Assembly: GCF_001399755.1 (NCBI RefSeq)
Contig: NZ_LJCP01000006.1
Coordinates: 186,001-250,000 of the forward strand
Direction: 5' to 3'
Source of the DNA: Thiohalorhabdus denitrificans
GTDB taxonomy: Bacteria > Pseudomonadota > Gammaproteobacteria > Thiohalorhabdales > Thiohalorhabdaceae
Length of the DNA: 64,000 nt
Shown here: positions 43,738 to 52,050 of the stretch, piece by piece
Layout of the letters: each line of letters starts with the position of its first letter
How positions within the stretch are numbered: the stretch's first letter is position 1
The notes under the pieces: generated by a model
Databases searched by the model: none
The model's input: only the letters and a program-made list of their open reading frames with translations
What the model was told of the DNA's origin: nothing
Position numbers and translations under genes: made by a program

Positions 43738-43860
43738 CTAGCGCTCCTTGCGCATCCAGTAGGCCCAGATGACCACCCAGCCGACCACGATGGCGATCGC
43801 GCCCACCACGGTGATCAGGGACAGGATGCCGATGGGGCTGCTCAGCAGGATCTCGAGCAT
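43738..43860 (-). CDS. 40-aa single-pass membrane protein (DUF3149-like)
   Basis: A small gene with AGGAGAG six bases before ATG 43860. The product starts MLEILLSSPIGILSLITVVG, then a long transmembrane helix through IAIVVGWVVIWAYWM, ending RKER (positive-inside). Length and the SPxGxLSLI opening match DUF3149 proteins, whose role is unknown. Convergent with hda. Confidence 0.72.
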   Translation of the reverse strand: MLEILLSSPIGILSLITVVGAIAIVVGWVVIWAYWMRKER

Positions 43861-44080
43861 GGTCTCTCCTATGCGTGTGGCAGGGTGCTGGAAAACCCTT
43901 GGGGAGGCCTTCCCCGAGCGCCTCGGGCCGTGATCCGGCCTCCCCGGCGGGGTCGCGCAGCCGCCTGCCGGGGCGGCCGGCGGGAGATGAATACCCCTTT
44001 GTTTGACAGGGGAATGTAGCCGCGTGGGACGGGGGTGTCAATGCTGTCCGTCCCGGGCCCCGTTACCGGAGGACCAGTAT

Positions 44081-44695
44081 ATGCAGTGCTTGGCGGAAGC
44101 CCGCGACCGCAGCGTCTGGCACGTGGCCGGGGGCGAGGAGGAGCCGGCGGTTTACCTGATCCGGGACCGCCAGGCGGGGGGCATCCTGGTGAACACCCCG
44201 ACCTTCGACCCGGCCTTGGCCGAACGGCTCCGGGAGGGGGGCGGAGTGCACTTCCTGTTCCTGCCCAGCCGCCACGGCGCCCAAGACCTGGATCGGTGGC
44301 GGGAGGCCCTGGGGGCCGAGGCCCTCGCCGGGCAGGATGAGGTGGAGGGGATCGAGGGGACGGTGGACCGGCCCCTGGACGGGTCCATCCGCCTGTCGCG
44401 GACCGTCGTGTTCTACACCATGTCGGGGCGGACGGCGGGCAGCACCGCCTTGTTCTGCAAGAACAAGCCCGGGTTCCTGTTCCTGGGGCCGATCCTGGAG
44501 CCCGGGGAGGACGGCTGGCCCACCCTGGTGGCCCACGCCGACGATTGGTCCTGGGAGAACCGCGTGATGGGAGGGCTGGGGCTGCAGGACCTGAAGTTCG
44601 AGTACGTCTTTACGGACTGGCTGGATGAGCACACCCGGTTCGGCCCGGGGGCCGCACCGGCGGTGCGGGCGGCCCTGGAGCGATTCTACGCCTGA
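44081..44695 (+). CDS. Hypothetical protein, possibly a metal-lacking metallo-beta-lactamase-like fold
   Basis: 204 aa from ATG 44081 with GGAGG eight bases upstream. The pattern AVYLIRDRQAGGILVNTPTF and VHFLFLPSRHGAQDLDRWRE resembles the first strands of the metallo-beta-lactamase fold. However, the HxHxDH metal motif is absent; only SRHGAQD aligns. It continues SRTVVFYTMSGRTAGSTALF and a C-terminal FTDWLDEHTRF. No signal or membrane segment. Convergent with the LysR gene. Identity unproven. Confidence 0.55.
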   Translation: MQCLAEARDRSVWHVAGGEEEPAVYLIRDRQAGGILVNTPTFDPALAERLREGGGVHFLFLPSRHGAQDLDRWREALGAEALAGQDEVEGIEGTVDRPLDGSIRLSRTVVFYTMSGRTAGSTALFCKNKPGFLFLGPILEPGEDGWPTLVAHADDWSWENRVMGGLGLQDLKFEYVFTDWLDEHTRFGPGAAPAVRAALERFYA

Positions 44696-44743
44696 TCCCG
44701 GTCCGACGGCTGTCCCGGGGGCGGCCGGCCCGAACGGGTCGGG

Positions 44744-45703
44744 TCAGGCGGAGGAGCGCTCCTCCTGCGGCGTACCCGGGGTCAGCGGCTCGTGGTCCGG
44801 AGGGCTGGTGCGCAGGAAGTCGATGAAGGTGTCGGCGGCGGGCAGGCTGCGCGCCTGCGGGGCCCGGACGGCCCAGAAGGTGCGTTTGAGGTTGAGTCCG
44901 CGCACGGGGAGCAGCACCAGGAAGCCGCTGGACTGGGCGTCCCGAACCGTCAGGGAGGACAGCACGGTCAGGTGCTCCCCGCTTTTCAGCATCTGCAGGA
45001 TGGCGTGGTTGGAGCCCACCTCCAGCTCCGGCTCCAGCGGGGCCAGGTTGGCCTCTTCCAGGTAGTGGTCCAGGGTGTCCCGGGTGCCCGAGCCCCGCTC
45101 CCGGAGGATGAAGCGCCCCCGGGTGAATTCCTCCAGGGTCAGGCTGCCCTTGGCGGCCCAGGGGTGGTTCTGGCCGCAGGCCACCACCAGCATGTCCTCG
45201 CCCACCTTCTGGGCCGGCAAGCCGCTCTCCCCGGGGTCGCCCTCCACCAGCGCCACGTCCACGGATCCTCCCGCGGCCTGCCGCAGGCCTTCCCGCCCGT
45301 ATAGGACCCGGGATTCCACGGTCACCTGGGGGTGGGCCACGTCAAAGCGCATCAGCACCTGGGGCAGCCAATGGTCGCCGATGGTGAGGCTGGCGGCCAC
45401 CCGCAGGTGGCCGTTCTCCGCCGCGCGCATGCGCTCGAGCTCCCGAAGCAGGCCGGCGAAGCTGTCGGTGATGGCCACGGCGTGCTCCAGGACCCGCTCC
45501 CCGGCCTCCGTCAGACGGTTTCCGCCGTGCTCCCGGTGCAGCAGCCTGGTGTCCAGCGCCGTCTCCAGGGCCTGCAGGTGCTTGCTGACGTTGGGCTGGT
45601 TCCAGCCGAGCTGCTGGGCCGCTCCGGTGAAGGTCCCGGCCTCGGAAACGGCCCGCAGAGCCATCAGCCCGCGCACCGGGGGAACCCGACGATGCCATTC
45701 CAT
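44744..45703 (-). CDS. LysR-family transcriptional regulator
   Basis: 319 aa. The N-terminal winged HTH is MALRAVSEAGTFTGAAQQLG and NQPNVSKHLQALE, followed by a linker helix and a periplasmic-binding-protein-like effector domain (VDVALVEGDPGESGLPAQKV, RFILRERGSGTRDTLDHYLE). ATG 45703 is preferred over longer in-frame starts. It is divergent from the TSUP-TIGR02186-USP operon, with a LysR-type palindrome at 45993-46007 in between, so it probably controls that operon, perhaps in response to a sulfur compound. Confidence 0.93.
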   Translation of the reverse strand: MEWHRRVPPVRGLMALRAVSEAGTFTGAAQQLGWNQPNVSKHLQALETALDTRLLHREHGGNRLTEAGERVLEHAVAITDSFAGLLRELERMRAAENGHLRVAASLTIGDHWLPQVLMRFDVAHPQVTVESRVLYGREGLRQAAGGSVDVALVEGDPGESGLPAQKVGEDMLVVACGQNHPWAAKGSLTLEEFTRGRFILRERGSGTRDTLDHYLEEANLAPLEPELEVGSNHAILQMLKSGEHLTVLSSLTVRDAQSSGFLVLLPVRGLNLKRTFWAVRAPQARSLPAADTFIDFLRTSPPDHEPLTPGTPQEERSSA

Positions 45704-46112
45704 TAAGGAACCCTTTTTTTGGCGTTGTTCGGGAGGGGGGAGTCCGTGGAATTTGGCGGATGATACAACGAATTGGCATCGAGACAAAGCCGCTGTATGG
45801 GTATCTGCCGTTATTCTGTAACGGACAAGCCCGCCGCAATCGCCCTGGGTCTCTGTGGGCGGTGTGGGTCGGCACGGCACCGCCTGGCGGGGGGTGCCGG
45901 CCCATACCGCTAACGGGCGGGACCGTACCGCGGTTCCCGCTTCCTTCCAGGCGGCGGGATGCCGGAACGGGAGGGCCGTTCCGAGCTTAACCATTCCAAA
46001 ATGGAATCATTATATACAAAGTCTACCTTGGACATCCTCTCCGAAAACCCCGACCATTCGCGGCCTCGTTGGCGTTGCAAAGTTGCTAATCGGAAAATCG
46101 GGGTATTCTTAA
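45704..46112. promoter_or_regulatory. LysR/TSUP divergent regulatory region with ATTCC-N5-GGAAT palindrome
   Basis: No gene in 409 bp. ATTCCAAAATGGAAT (45993-46007) is a perfect T-N11-A-type LysR box. It is followed at once by an AT-rich TATATACAAAG stretch that could be the -10 region of the rightward operon about 100 bp before the TSUP ATG. G/C-rich inverted repeats lie in the middle of the gap. Confidence 0.6.
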
Positions 46113-47027
46113 ATGAATCTCTATCTGCCCGTGGCAGAGATGAGTGTCAACATCTTCCTGCTGCTGGGGCTCGGCGGGGTGGTGGGCATCCTGTCGGGCC
46201 TGTTCGGCGTGGGGGGCGGCTTCCTGCTCACCCCCCTGCTCATGATGATGGGGGTGCCGGCCCCAGTGGCGGCGGCCACGGACGCCAACCAGATCGTGGC
46301 GGCCTCGGTCTCGGGGACCATCGCCCACATGCGCCGGATGAACGTGGACTTCAAGATGGGCACCTACATGGTGGTGGGTGGCCTGGTGGGCAGCAAGCTG
46401 GGCGTCGAGGTCGTGGAGCAGCTAAAGGCCCTGGGCCAGATCGATTTCGTCATCACGGTCCTGTTCGTGGTCATGCTCGGCACCATCGGCAGCTTCATGT
46501 TCCTGGAGGGACTGCGGGCCCTGCGTGGCGGGGCCGCCGAGCAGGCGGCGGCCAAGCCGGCCAAGGAGCCCCGGGTGCGCCTGCCGCTGCGGACCTACTT
46601 CCCCACCTCGGGCCTGGAGACCTCCGTCCTGGTGCCGTTGGGCGTGGGAGCCTTCGTGGGCGTCCTGGCGGCCATCATGGGCGTGGGAGGCGGCTTCATC
46701 ATGGTCCCGGCCATGATCTACCTGATCGGCATGCCCACCCAGGTGGTGGTGGGCACCTCCCTGTTCCAGATCCTGTTCACCACCGCCAACACCACCTTCT
46801 GGCAGTCGGTGCAGAACCAGACCGTGGACATCGTTTTGGCCCTGCTCCTGCTTATCGGCTCCGTGGTGGGCGCCCAGGTGGGCACCCACCTCGGCAGCAA
46901 GCTGCAGGGCGAGCAGCTGCGCATCCTGCTGGCGCTGATCGTGCTGGCCACGGCGGTCAAGCTGCTCATGGACCTGGTGCTGGTGCCGGCGGATCTGTTC
47001 GTGGTGGGCGCCGGAGGAGGGCACTGA
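46113..47027 (+). CDS. TSUP-family (TauE/SafE) membrane exporter
   Basis: 304 aa with about eight membrane helices in two repeats. Both repeats carry the signature: GLFGVGGGFLLTPLLMMMGV near the N terminus and AIMGVGGGFIMVPAMIYLIG in the second half. TSUP proteins export sulfite, sulfoacetate or similar sulfur anions, or thiosulfate in some cases; the substrate cannot be read from sequence. It starts a 3-gene operon whose next start overlaps its stop (TGATG). Confidence 0.93.
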   Translation: MNLYLPVAEMSVNIFLLLGLGGVVGILSGLFGVGGGFLLTPLLMMMGVPAPVAAATDANQIVAASVSGTIAHMRRMNVDFKMGTYMVVGGLVGSKLGVEVVEQLKALGQIDFVITVLFVVMLGTIGSFMFLEGLRALRGGAAEQAAAKPAKEPRVRLPLRTYFPTSGLETSVLVPLGVGAFVGVLAAIMGVGGGFIMVPAMIYLIGMPTQVVVGTSLFQILFTTANTTFWQSVQNQTVDIVLALLLLIGSVVGAQVGTHLGSKLQGEQLRILLALIVLATAVKLLMDLVLVPADLFVVGAGGGH

Positions 47028-47779
47028 TGCGGTTGCTAGGCGCCATTCTGGGATTGACGATGTTCGCCGCCACCGGCGGAGCCGGGGCGGAACTGGTGAC
47101 CGATGTCTCCGACGACCGGGTCTCCGTCACCTATCGGTACGAGGGCGAGGAGCTGCTGCTGTTCGGCAGTCTTCCGGAGGGCTCGGAGGGCGTCCTCATC
47201 GAGGTCCGGGGACCCGAGGAGGCGCAGAACGTCTCGCGCAAGGGCAAGGTGGCCGGGCTGTGGATGAACGTGGAGAGCCAGCGGTTCGAGGGGGTGCCCG
47301 GTTTCTACGCCCTGCTGAGCGACGATTCCCTGGAGAAGGGCATGGACGAGCAGCGGCGCGCGGCGCTGGGCGTGGGCCCCGAGGCCCTGTTCCGGCAGGC
47401 CCGGTGGCAGCGAGACGGCCAGGAGCTGGCCGCCGAGGAGTACTTCCAGGGCCTGCTCGGCCACATGCGGCGGGCGGAGCTCTTCCAGGTGCTGCCGGGC
47501 AGCGTCGAGGTCCGGGAGGGGCGGCTGTTCCGCGCCGCGGTGGACCTGCCCGCCCGGATCCCGGTGGGCGAATACGAGATCGTGACGCGCGCCCTCAAGG
47601 ATGGTGAAGTGACCCACCGGGACGTGCAGCGGCTTTCGGTGGCCAAGGTCGGCATCGAGAGATGGCTGTACGATATGGCCCATGAGCAGCCCGCCACCTA
47701 TGGGGTCATGGCGGTGCTGGTGGCCCTGTTCGCCGGCTGGTTCGTTGGCATGGTGACCCGCGGGGAGGCAGAGCACTGA
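47027..47779 (+). CDS. TIGR02186-family membrane-anchored periplasmic protein
   Basis: 250 aa. N-terminal signal LGAILGLTMFAATGGAGA leads to an extracytoplasmic domain with DDRVSVTYRYEGEELLLFGS, EVRGPEEAQNVSRKGKVAGL and ESQRFEGVPGFYALLS. One C-terminal transmembrane helix (GVMAVLVALFAGWFVGMVTR) ends the protein. TIGR02186 proteins are usually encoded beside TauE/SafE exporters, as here. Role unknown; perhaps an exporter partner. Its start overlaps the TSUP stop, and its stop overlaps the next start. Confidence 0.9.
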   Translation: MRLLGAILGLTMFAATGGAGAELVTDVSDDRVSVTYRYEGEELLLFGSLPEGSEGVLIEVRGPEEAQNVSRKGKVAGLWMNVESQRFEGVPGFYALLSDDSLEKGMDEQRRAALGVGPEALFRQARWQRDGQELAAEEYFQGLLGHMRRAELFQVLPGSVEVREGRLFRAAVDLPARIPVGEYEIVTRALKDGEVTHRDVQRLSVAKVGIERWLYDMAHEQPATYGVMAVLVALFAGWFVGMVTRGEAEH

Positions 47780-48309
47780 TGGCCCAAGACGACAATACCT
47801 CCAGTCCGGTCCCGGCCCGGGACCGCAAGATCCTGGCCTGCGTGGACGGCTCCGAGAACAGCAAGGTGGCGGCGGCCTTCGCCGCCCGTCTGGCGCGCCT
47901 GACCGGCGCCCACCTGAGCCTCCTCCATGTCCTGCACCTTCCCACCTTCAGCCACTGGGCCAACGTCAAGGCCCAGATGAAGCGGGAGATCCGCGAGGAG
48001 GCCGAGGGCATGGTGGCCGAGGTGGCCAAGGGCGTGGAGGAGTCCTGCGGCATCATGCCGGAGTTCTTCATCCTGGAGGGCCTGCCCCGGGAGAAGATCG
48101 TGGAGACGGCCCGGGAGGACCGGGCCATCCGCATGGTGGTGGTGGGGGCCTCCGGTGAGCAGGGCCACCGGCGCGCGGCGGTGACGGGCTCGCTGGCCCG
48201 CCACCTCGGTGACCGGCTGACCTCCGACCTGCCCTGTCCCCTGCTCATCGTCCCGCCGGAGATGGATTCCGACGAGCTGTGCGAGGGGATCGAGGCCATC
48301 GCCCGGTAG
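47779..48309 (+). CDS. Universal stress protein (UspA family)
   Basis: A cytosolic Rossmann-like nucleotide-binding protein of 176 aa. It has RKILACVDGSENSKVAAAFA at the start of the domain and VVVGASGEQGHRRAAVTGSL, the usual GxxGxnnn(G)SS-type loop in altered form (GASGEQGHRR..TGS), followed by LPCPLLIVPPE. Its ATG overlaps the TIGR02186 stop, completing the TSUP operon. The partner link to the exporter is by context only. Confidence 0.9.
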   Translation: MAQDDNTSSPVPARDRKILACVDGSENSKVAAAFAARLARLTGAHLSLLHVLHLPTFSHWANVKAQMKREIREEAEGMVAEVAKGVEESCGIMPEFFILEGLPREKIVETAREDRAIRMVVVGASGEQGHRRAAVTGSLARHLGDRLTSDLPCPLLIVPPEMDSDELCEGIEAIAR

Positions 48310-48498
48310 CGTCCTCCCCTGTCCCCGGGCCGTTAGGGATGGCCCGGGGAACCCGGAGGCCCTTCCGGGATCCAAAGCCTGTGCCATTCGCTGCCAGTTG
48401 ATTTGGCGGGATCCCCCAAGGGTTGCCAAGGCCTTAGGGGGGCGGCATGATTGGGCTTTGGCAAGCCTCGGACAGGGCGTGGATTTGGGAGGAATGCA

Positions 48499-48933
48499 AT
48501 GACCGAAAAGGTCGATCTGGATGAAATCGAGCTGGAGCCGGATTACCGGCCCAGCCCCGACGAGCCCTACATGAATCCCAAGCAGCTGGCCTTTTTCCGG
48601 CGCAAGCTGCTGGACTGGCGCAACCAGATCGTGGAGGACACTACCCACACGCGTCAGAACATGAACGAGTCGGAGAACCAGGCCGACGAGGTGGACCGGG
48701 CGAGCCAGGAGACCGAGCGCTACACCGAGCTGCGCACGGTGGAGCGCGAGCAGCGCCTGCTCAGCAAGATCGACGCCGCCCTGCGGCGCATCGAGAACGG
48801 CGAGTTCGGCTACTGCGAGGTCACCGGCGAGCCGATCGGCGTCCGGCGCTTGGAGGCCCGGCCCGTGGCCACCCTAAGCATCGAGGCCAAGGAGGCCCAG
48901 GAGCGCCAAGAGCGCCAAATGGCCGAGGATTGA
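48499..48933 (+). CDS. dksA: DksA-type RNA polymerase secondary-channel factor, cysteine-poor
   Basis: Binds RNA polymerase and, with ppGpp, resets transcription of rRNA and other genes. It has 144 aa. The coiled coil spans MNPKQLAFFRRKLLDWRNQI through DEVDRASQETERYTELRTVE, with the DRAS tip (E. coli D74/A76 equivalents). The zinc-finger region FGYCEVTGEPIGVRRLEARP then ATLSIEAKEAQER has only one Cys instead of four, as in alphaproteobacterial and DksA2-type proteins, so zinc binding is unlikely. ATG 48499 has GGGAGG upstream. Confidence 0.93.
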   Translation: MTEKVDLDEIELEPDYRPSPDEPYMNPKQLAFFRRKLLDWRNQIVEDTTHTRQNMNESENQADEVDRASQETERYTELRTVEREQRLLSKIDAALRRIENGEFGYCEVTGEPIGVRRLEARPVATLSIEAKEAQERQERQMAED

Positions 48934-48958
48934 TCCCGTCCCTGTACGGGGCTTGAGC

Positions 48959-48987
48959 GGGGGCCTTCCGCGGCGCGGAAGGCCCCC
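48959..48987. terminator. Strong hairpin between dksA and moaB
   Basis: Perfect 13-bp stem GGGGGCCTTCCGC / GCGGAAGGCCCCC with loop GGC, 25 bp after the dksA stop. No T run follows, so it may be an RNA-stabilising hairpin or a Rho-independent terminator of non-canonical type. Confidence 0.7.
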
Positions 48988-49022
48988 AGCTTGTTCGGGA
49001 GCCGAACATGGAGGAGCGTGCA

Positions 49023-49541
49023 GTGAGTGAGCGCCAGTTCCAGCCCCTGGGCTGCGCGGTGGTGACGGTCTCGGACACCCGCGCGCCCGCCACGGACCGG
49101 TCCGGCGATCTGGTGGCGGGACGTCTGGAGGATGCAGGACACCGGCTGGAGGATCGGCGCATCGTCCGCGACGACCGGGCGGAGCTGGAGGATGCGTTCC
49201 GGGAGCTGGTCGCCGGCACCGGGGTGGAGGTGGTGGTCTCCACGGGGGGCACGGGGCTCACCGGCCGGGACGTCACCCCGGAGGCCGCGAGCGCGGTGTT
49301 CACCAAGCCGATCCCCGGCTTCGGCGAGCTGTTCCGCTGGCTGAGCTACGAGGAGATCGGCCCCTCCACCATCCAGTCCCGCGCCCAGGCGGGTCTGGCC
49401 GATACCACCCTGATCTTCAACCTCCCGGGCAGCTCGGGGGCCTGCCGCCTGGCCATGGACGCCATCATCCTCCCCCAGCTGGACCTCCGCACCCGGCCCT
49501 GCAACTTCGCCGAGATGATGCCCCGCTTCGCCGAACGCTGA
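49023..49541 (+). CDS. moaB: Molybdopterin biosynthesis protein B (MoaB/MogA family)
   Basis: A MogA-like fold that adenylates molybdopterin in molybdenum cofactor synthesis. It has 172 aa from GTG 49023, chosen because GGAGGAG sits 6 nt upstream; ATG 49008 would swallow that site. Conserved: VVTVSDTRAPATDRSGDLVA, VVSTGGTGLTGRDVTPEA and FNLPGSSGACRLAMD. Monocistronic here; other moa genes are outside the window. Confidence 0.92.
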   Translation: MSERQFQPLGCAVVTVSDTRAPATDRSGDLVAGRLEDAGHRLEDRRIVRDDRAELEDAFRELVAGTGVEVVVSTGGTGLTGRDVTPEAASAVFTKPIPGFGELFRWLSYEEIGPSTIQSRAQAGLADTTLIFNLPGSSGACRLAMDAIILPQLDLRTRPCNFAEMMPRFAER

Positions 49542-49603
49542 CCCCCCGCTTCCTTCCGCACCCAGCCTCCGTTGTGCCGCCCTCCCGCCGGACGGTTGCC
49601 CCG

Positions 49604-50404
49604 CTACCGGTGGGGGCGCCGGAATACGAGGGCCAGGGCGAAGACCAGCACCTGGAGCAGGACGATCAGCGCCCCCACGGGGGCGTTGAGCGGATAGCTC
49701 AACAGCAGCCCGCCCACGGCGGTGACCAGGCCGATGCCCGCCGCCAGCAGGGAGACCCGGGCGAAGGTGGTGCCCAACAGACGGGCGCAGGCGGCGGGCA
49801 CCACGAAGAAGCTGGCCACCAGCACGATGCCCACCAGCTTCACCGCGGCGACAATGGCCAGGGCGCTCAGGGCGAAAAAGGTGTAGTCCAAAAAGCGCAC
49901 CGGCAGGCCCGAGGCCTGGGCCAGCTCGCGGTCGAAGGTGAGCAGGGTCAGCCCGCCCCAGGCGGGTAGCACGAAGCCCAGCACCACCACCGCCACCGCC
50001 GCCATCCAGGCCAGGTCCACCGACTGGATGGCGAGGATCGAGCCGAACAGATAGGCGGACAGGGAAGCGTCGGCGTTGGACAGGGCCAGGAGGATCACCC
50101 CGCCGGCCATGCCGGCGGCGAAGAACACCCCCACCACGGTGTCCTCGGCCAGGGCCCCGCGCCGACGCAGGAAGGCGATCAGCAGCCCCAGGGCCACCGC
50201 CACCGGCACGGCCACCAGGAACGGGGCCACCCCCAGATACAGCCCGAGGCCGATGCCGGAGAAGGCCCCGTGGCTTATGCCGGAGGCCAGGAAGCTCAGC
50301 CGCCGTTGGACCAGGAACACCCCCAGGAGCCCGCCCAGTACGCCGGTGACCGCCGCCGCGGCCAGGGCCCGCTGCATGAAGGGGAAGGCCAGGATCTCAA
50401 GCAT
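49604..50404 (-). CDS. znuB: Metal ABC transporter permease (ZnuB/MntB type)
   Basis: An inner-membrane permease of 266 aa with about eight hydrophobic helices. GVLGGLLGVFLVQRRLSFLA, GISHGAFSGIGLGLYLG and FDRELAQASGLPVRFLDY are the ABC-3 family motifs for Zn/Mn uptake. ATG 50404 lies inside the end of znuC (8-bp overlap). Third gene of the znuA-znuC-znuB operon transcribed leftwards. Confidence 0.93.
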   Translation of the reverse strand: MLEILAFPFMQRALAAAAVTGVLGGLLGVFLVQRRLSFLASGISHGAFSGIGLGLYLGVAPFLVAVPVAVALGLLIAFLRRRGALAEDTVVGVFFAAGMAGGVILLALSNADASLSAYLFGSILAIQSVDLAWMAAVAVVVLGFVLPAWGGLTLLTFDRELAQASGLPVRFLDYTFFALSALAIVAAVKLVGIVLVASFFVVPAACARLLGTTFARVSLLAAGIGLVTAVGGLLLSYPLNAPVGALIVLLQVLVFALALVFRRPHR

Positions 50405-51131
50405 GGTCCGGCCCCAGCACATGGGCGTGGCCCATGTGGCCGAAGGCCCGCCGCAGGCAGTCCTCGGTCAGGACCTCGGCGGAGGGGCCCACGCCGATGA
50501 CCCGATGGTTGAGGATCAGGGAGGTGTGGGCATGGTGGCGGGCGACCTCCCAATCGTGGGTGATCATGGCGATGGCCACTCCGGGGTGCTCGGCCTGGTA
50601 GGTCTCCAGGTACTGGTAGAGGTCGTACTCCCCGGTGCGGTCCACCCCCGCGGCGGGCTCGTCCAGGAGCAGCAGGTCGGGATCGGCCACCAGGGCCCGG
50701 GCCAGGTAGACCCGCTGCAGCTGCCCGCCGGACAGGGCCGCCAGGGGGCGGTCCTCGTAGTCCCCTGCCCCGACACGCTCCAGCGCCCGGCGCGCCTGCT
50801 CCCGGAGCCGCCGGGCGGGACGCGCGGGCCAGGACCCCGTGATCCCGGAAATCACCACCTCCCTGGGCCGGCCCGGGAAGGAGCGGTCGAAGTTCTTGAT
50901 CTGGGGGACATAGCCCACGCGGCGGGCTCGGTTGCGGATGGTGCCCGCGTAGGACTCCAGGCCGAGGATGCAGCGGAACAGGGTGGTCTTGCCCGAGCCG
51001 TTCGGGCCGAGCACGGCGAGGAACTCGCCGGGGGAGACGCGGAAGGAGACCCGGTCCAGGGCGATCACCTCCCCGTAGCGCACGGAGAGGTCCTCCACCT
51101 CCAGCAGGGGGTCGGTCGAATCAGCCGTCAT
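50397..51131 (-). CDS. znuC: Metal ABC transporter ATP-binding protein (ZnuC type)
   Basis: Powers metal uptake at the inner membrane. It has 244 aa. Walker A is LGPNGSGKTTLFR, the signature is ALSGGQLQRVYLARALV, and Walker B is DLLLLDEPAAGVDRTG, with H-loop AMITHDWEVARHHA. It overlaps znuA by 11 bp and znuB by 8 bp, so the three are coupled. Metal identity (Zn or Mn) is not settled by sequence alone. Confidence 0.94.
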   Translation of the reverse strand: MTADSTDPLLEVEDLSVRYGEVIALDRVSFRVSPGEFLAVLGPNGSGKTTLFRCILGLESYAGTIRNRARRVGYVPQIKNFDRSFPGRPREVVISGITGSWPARPARRLREQARRALERVGAGDYEDRPLAALSGGQLQRVYLARALVADPDLLLLDEPAAGVDRTGEYDLYQYLETYQAEHPGVAIAMITHDWEVARHHAHTSLILNHRVIGVGPSAEVLTEDCLRRAFGHMGHAHVLGPDHA

Positions 51132-51987
51132 AGGCGTCCCGGACCTGGCGAGCGTTGTAGCGGAGCAGGTCCGGATAGGCCTGGATGTCGCCCTCGAAGC
51201 CCAGGGGGTCGAGGACCCCCACCGCGATCCCCGCCTCGTCGGCGAGGGCCTGCACGGGGGCCTTGGGTAGCTGGGGCTCGCGGAAGATGGCCGGGATATC
51301 CTCCTCGCGGATGGTGTCCAGCAGCTCCCGCACCCGCTTGGGTGAGGGCTCGTTGCCCGCGAGGTCCAGGTAGGTGCCCGCCACCTCCATGTCGTAATGG
51401 CGGAAGAAGTATTCGAAGGCCGGGTGGTAGGTCACCACCCGCCGGGTGGGCAGGTCGGCCAAAAGCTCCCGCGCCTCCTCGTCGGCGGCCCGGATGTCCG
51501 CCACGAACTGCTCGGCGTTGGCGGCGAAGGCGGCGGCGCGTTCCGGGCGCAGCTCGCCCAGGCGCTCCGCCAGCGCCTGGGCCACGCGCACCATGACCTC
51601 CGGGTTTAGCCAGATGTGCCCATTGACGGCCCCCCGCTGGTCGCGGACGGGCTCGTAGGGAACCGTCTCCGACACCGTGAGGAGCTGCTCGCTGCGGGCG
51701 GTGCGCCCGAGGTGGTCCTCCACCTGCTGCAGCCCCAGGCCGTTGCGGATTACCAGATCCGCCTCCTGGACGTGGGCGATGTCGGCGATGGAGGGCTCGA
51801 AGTGGTGGGGGTCCTTCCCGCGCTCCACCAGGACGCGGACCTCCCCTTCCCCGCCGGCCACGGAGCGCGCGGCCATGGCGTAGGGGGGAATGGAGGTGAC
51901 GATTTCCAGCGGCGCCGCGGCCGCCAGGGCCGGGACCAGGGCCAGGCAGGCGAGGACACGGGCCAGCAGTCGCGGCGCGGGCGGCAT
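51121..51987 (-). CDS. znuA: Metal ABC transporter substrate-binding protein (ZnuA/MntC type)
   Basis: A periplasmic cluster A-I binding protein of 288 aa. Signal LLARVLACLALVPALAAAA. Metal ligand positions are visible in VERGKDPHHFEPSIADI (His), NGHIWLNPEVMV (His), VTYHPAFEYFFRHY (His) and LDPLGFEGDIQAY (Asp). The His-rich loop typical of zinc-specific ZnuA is absent, so Mn or another metal is possible. First gene of the operon; no zur-type regulator is nearby. Confidence 0.92.
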   Translation of the reverse strand: MPPAPRLLARVLACLALVPALAAAAPLEIVTSIPPYAMAARSVAGGEGEVRVLVERGKDPHHFEPSIADIAHVQEADLVIRNGLGLQQVEDHLGRTARSEQLLTVSETVPYEPVRDQRGAVNGHIWLNPEVMVRVAQALAERLGELRPERAAAFAANAEQFVADIRAADEEARELLADLPTRRVVTYHPAFEYFFRHYDMEVAGTYLDLAGNEPSPKRVRELLDTIREEDIPAIFREPQLPKAPVQALADEAGIAVGVLDPLGFEGDIQAYPDLLRYNARQVRDAYDG

Positions 51988-52050
51988 GGGGGCTCCTCCG
52001 GTACGGGTGCGTAGGGGGCTGAGGGGGGACGTTTTACGCTAGCAGGGCTG

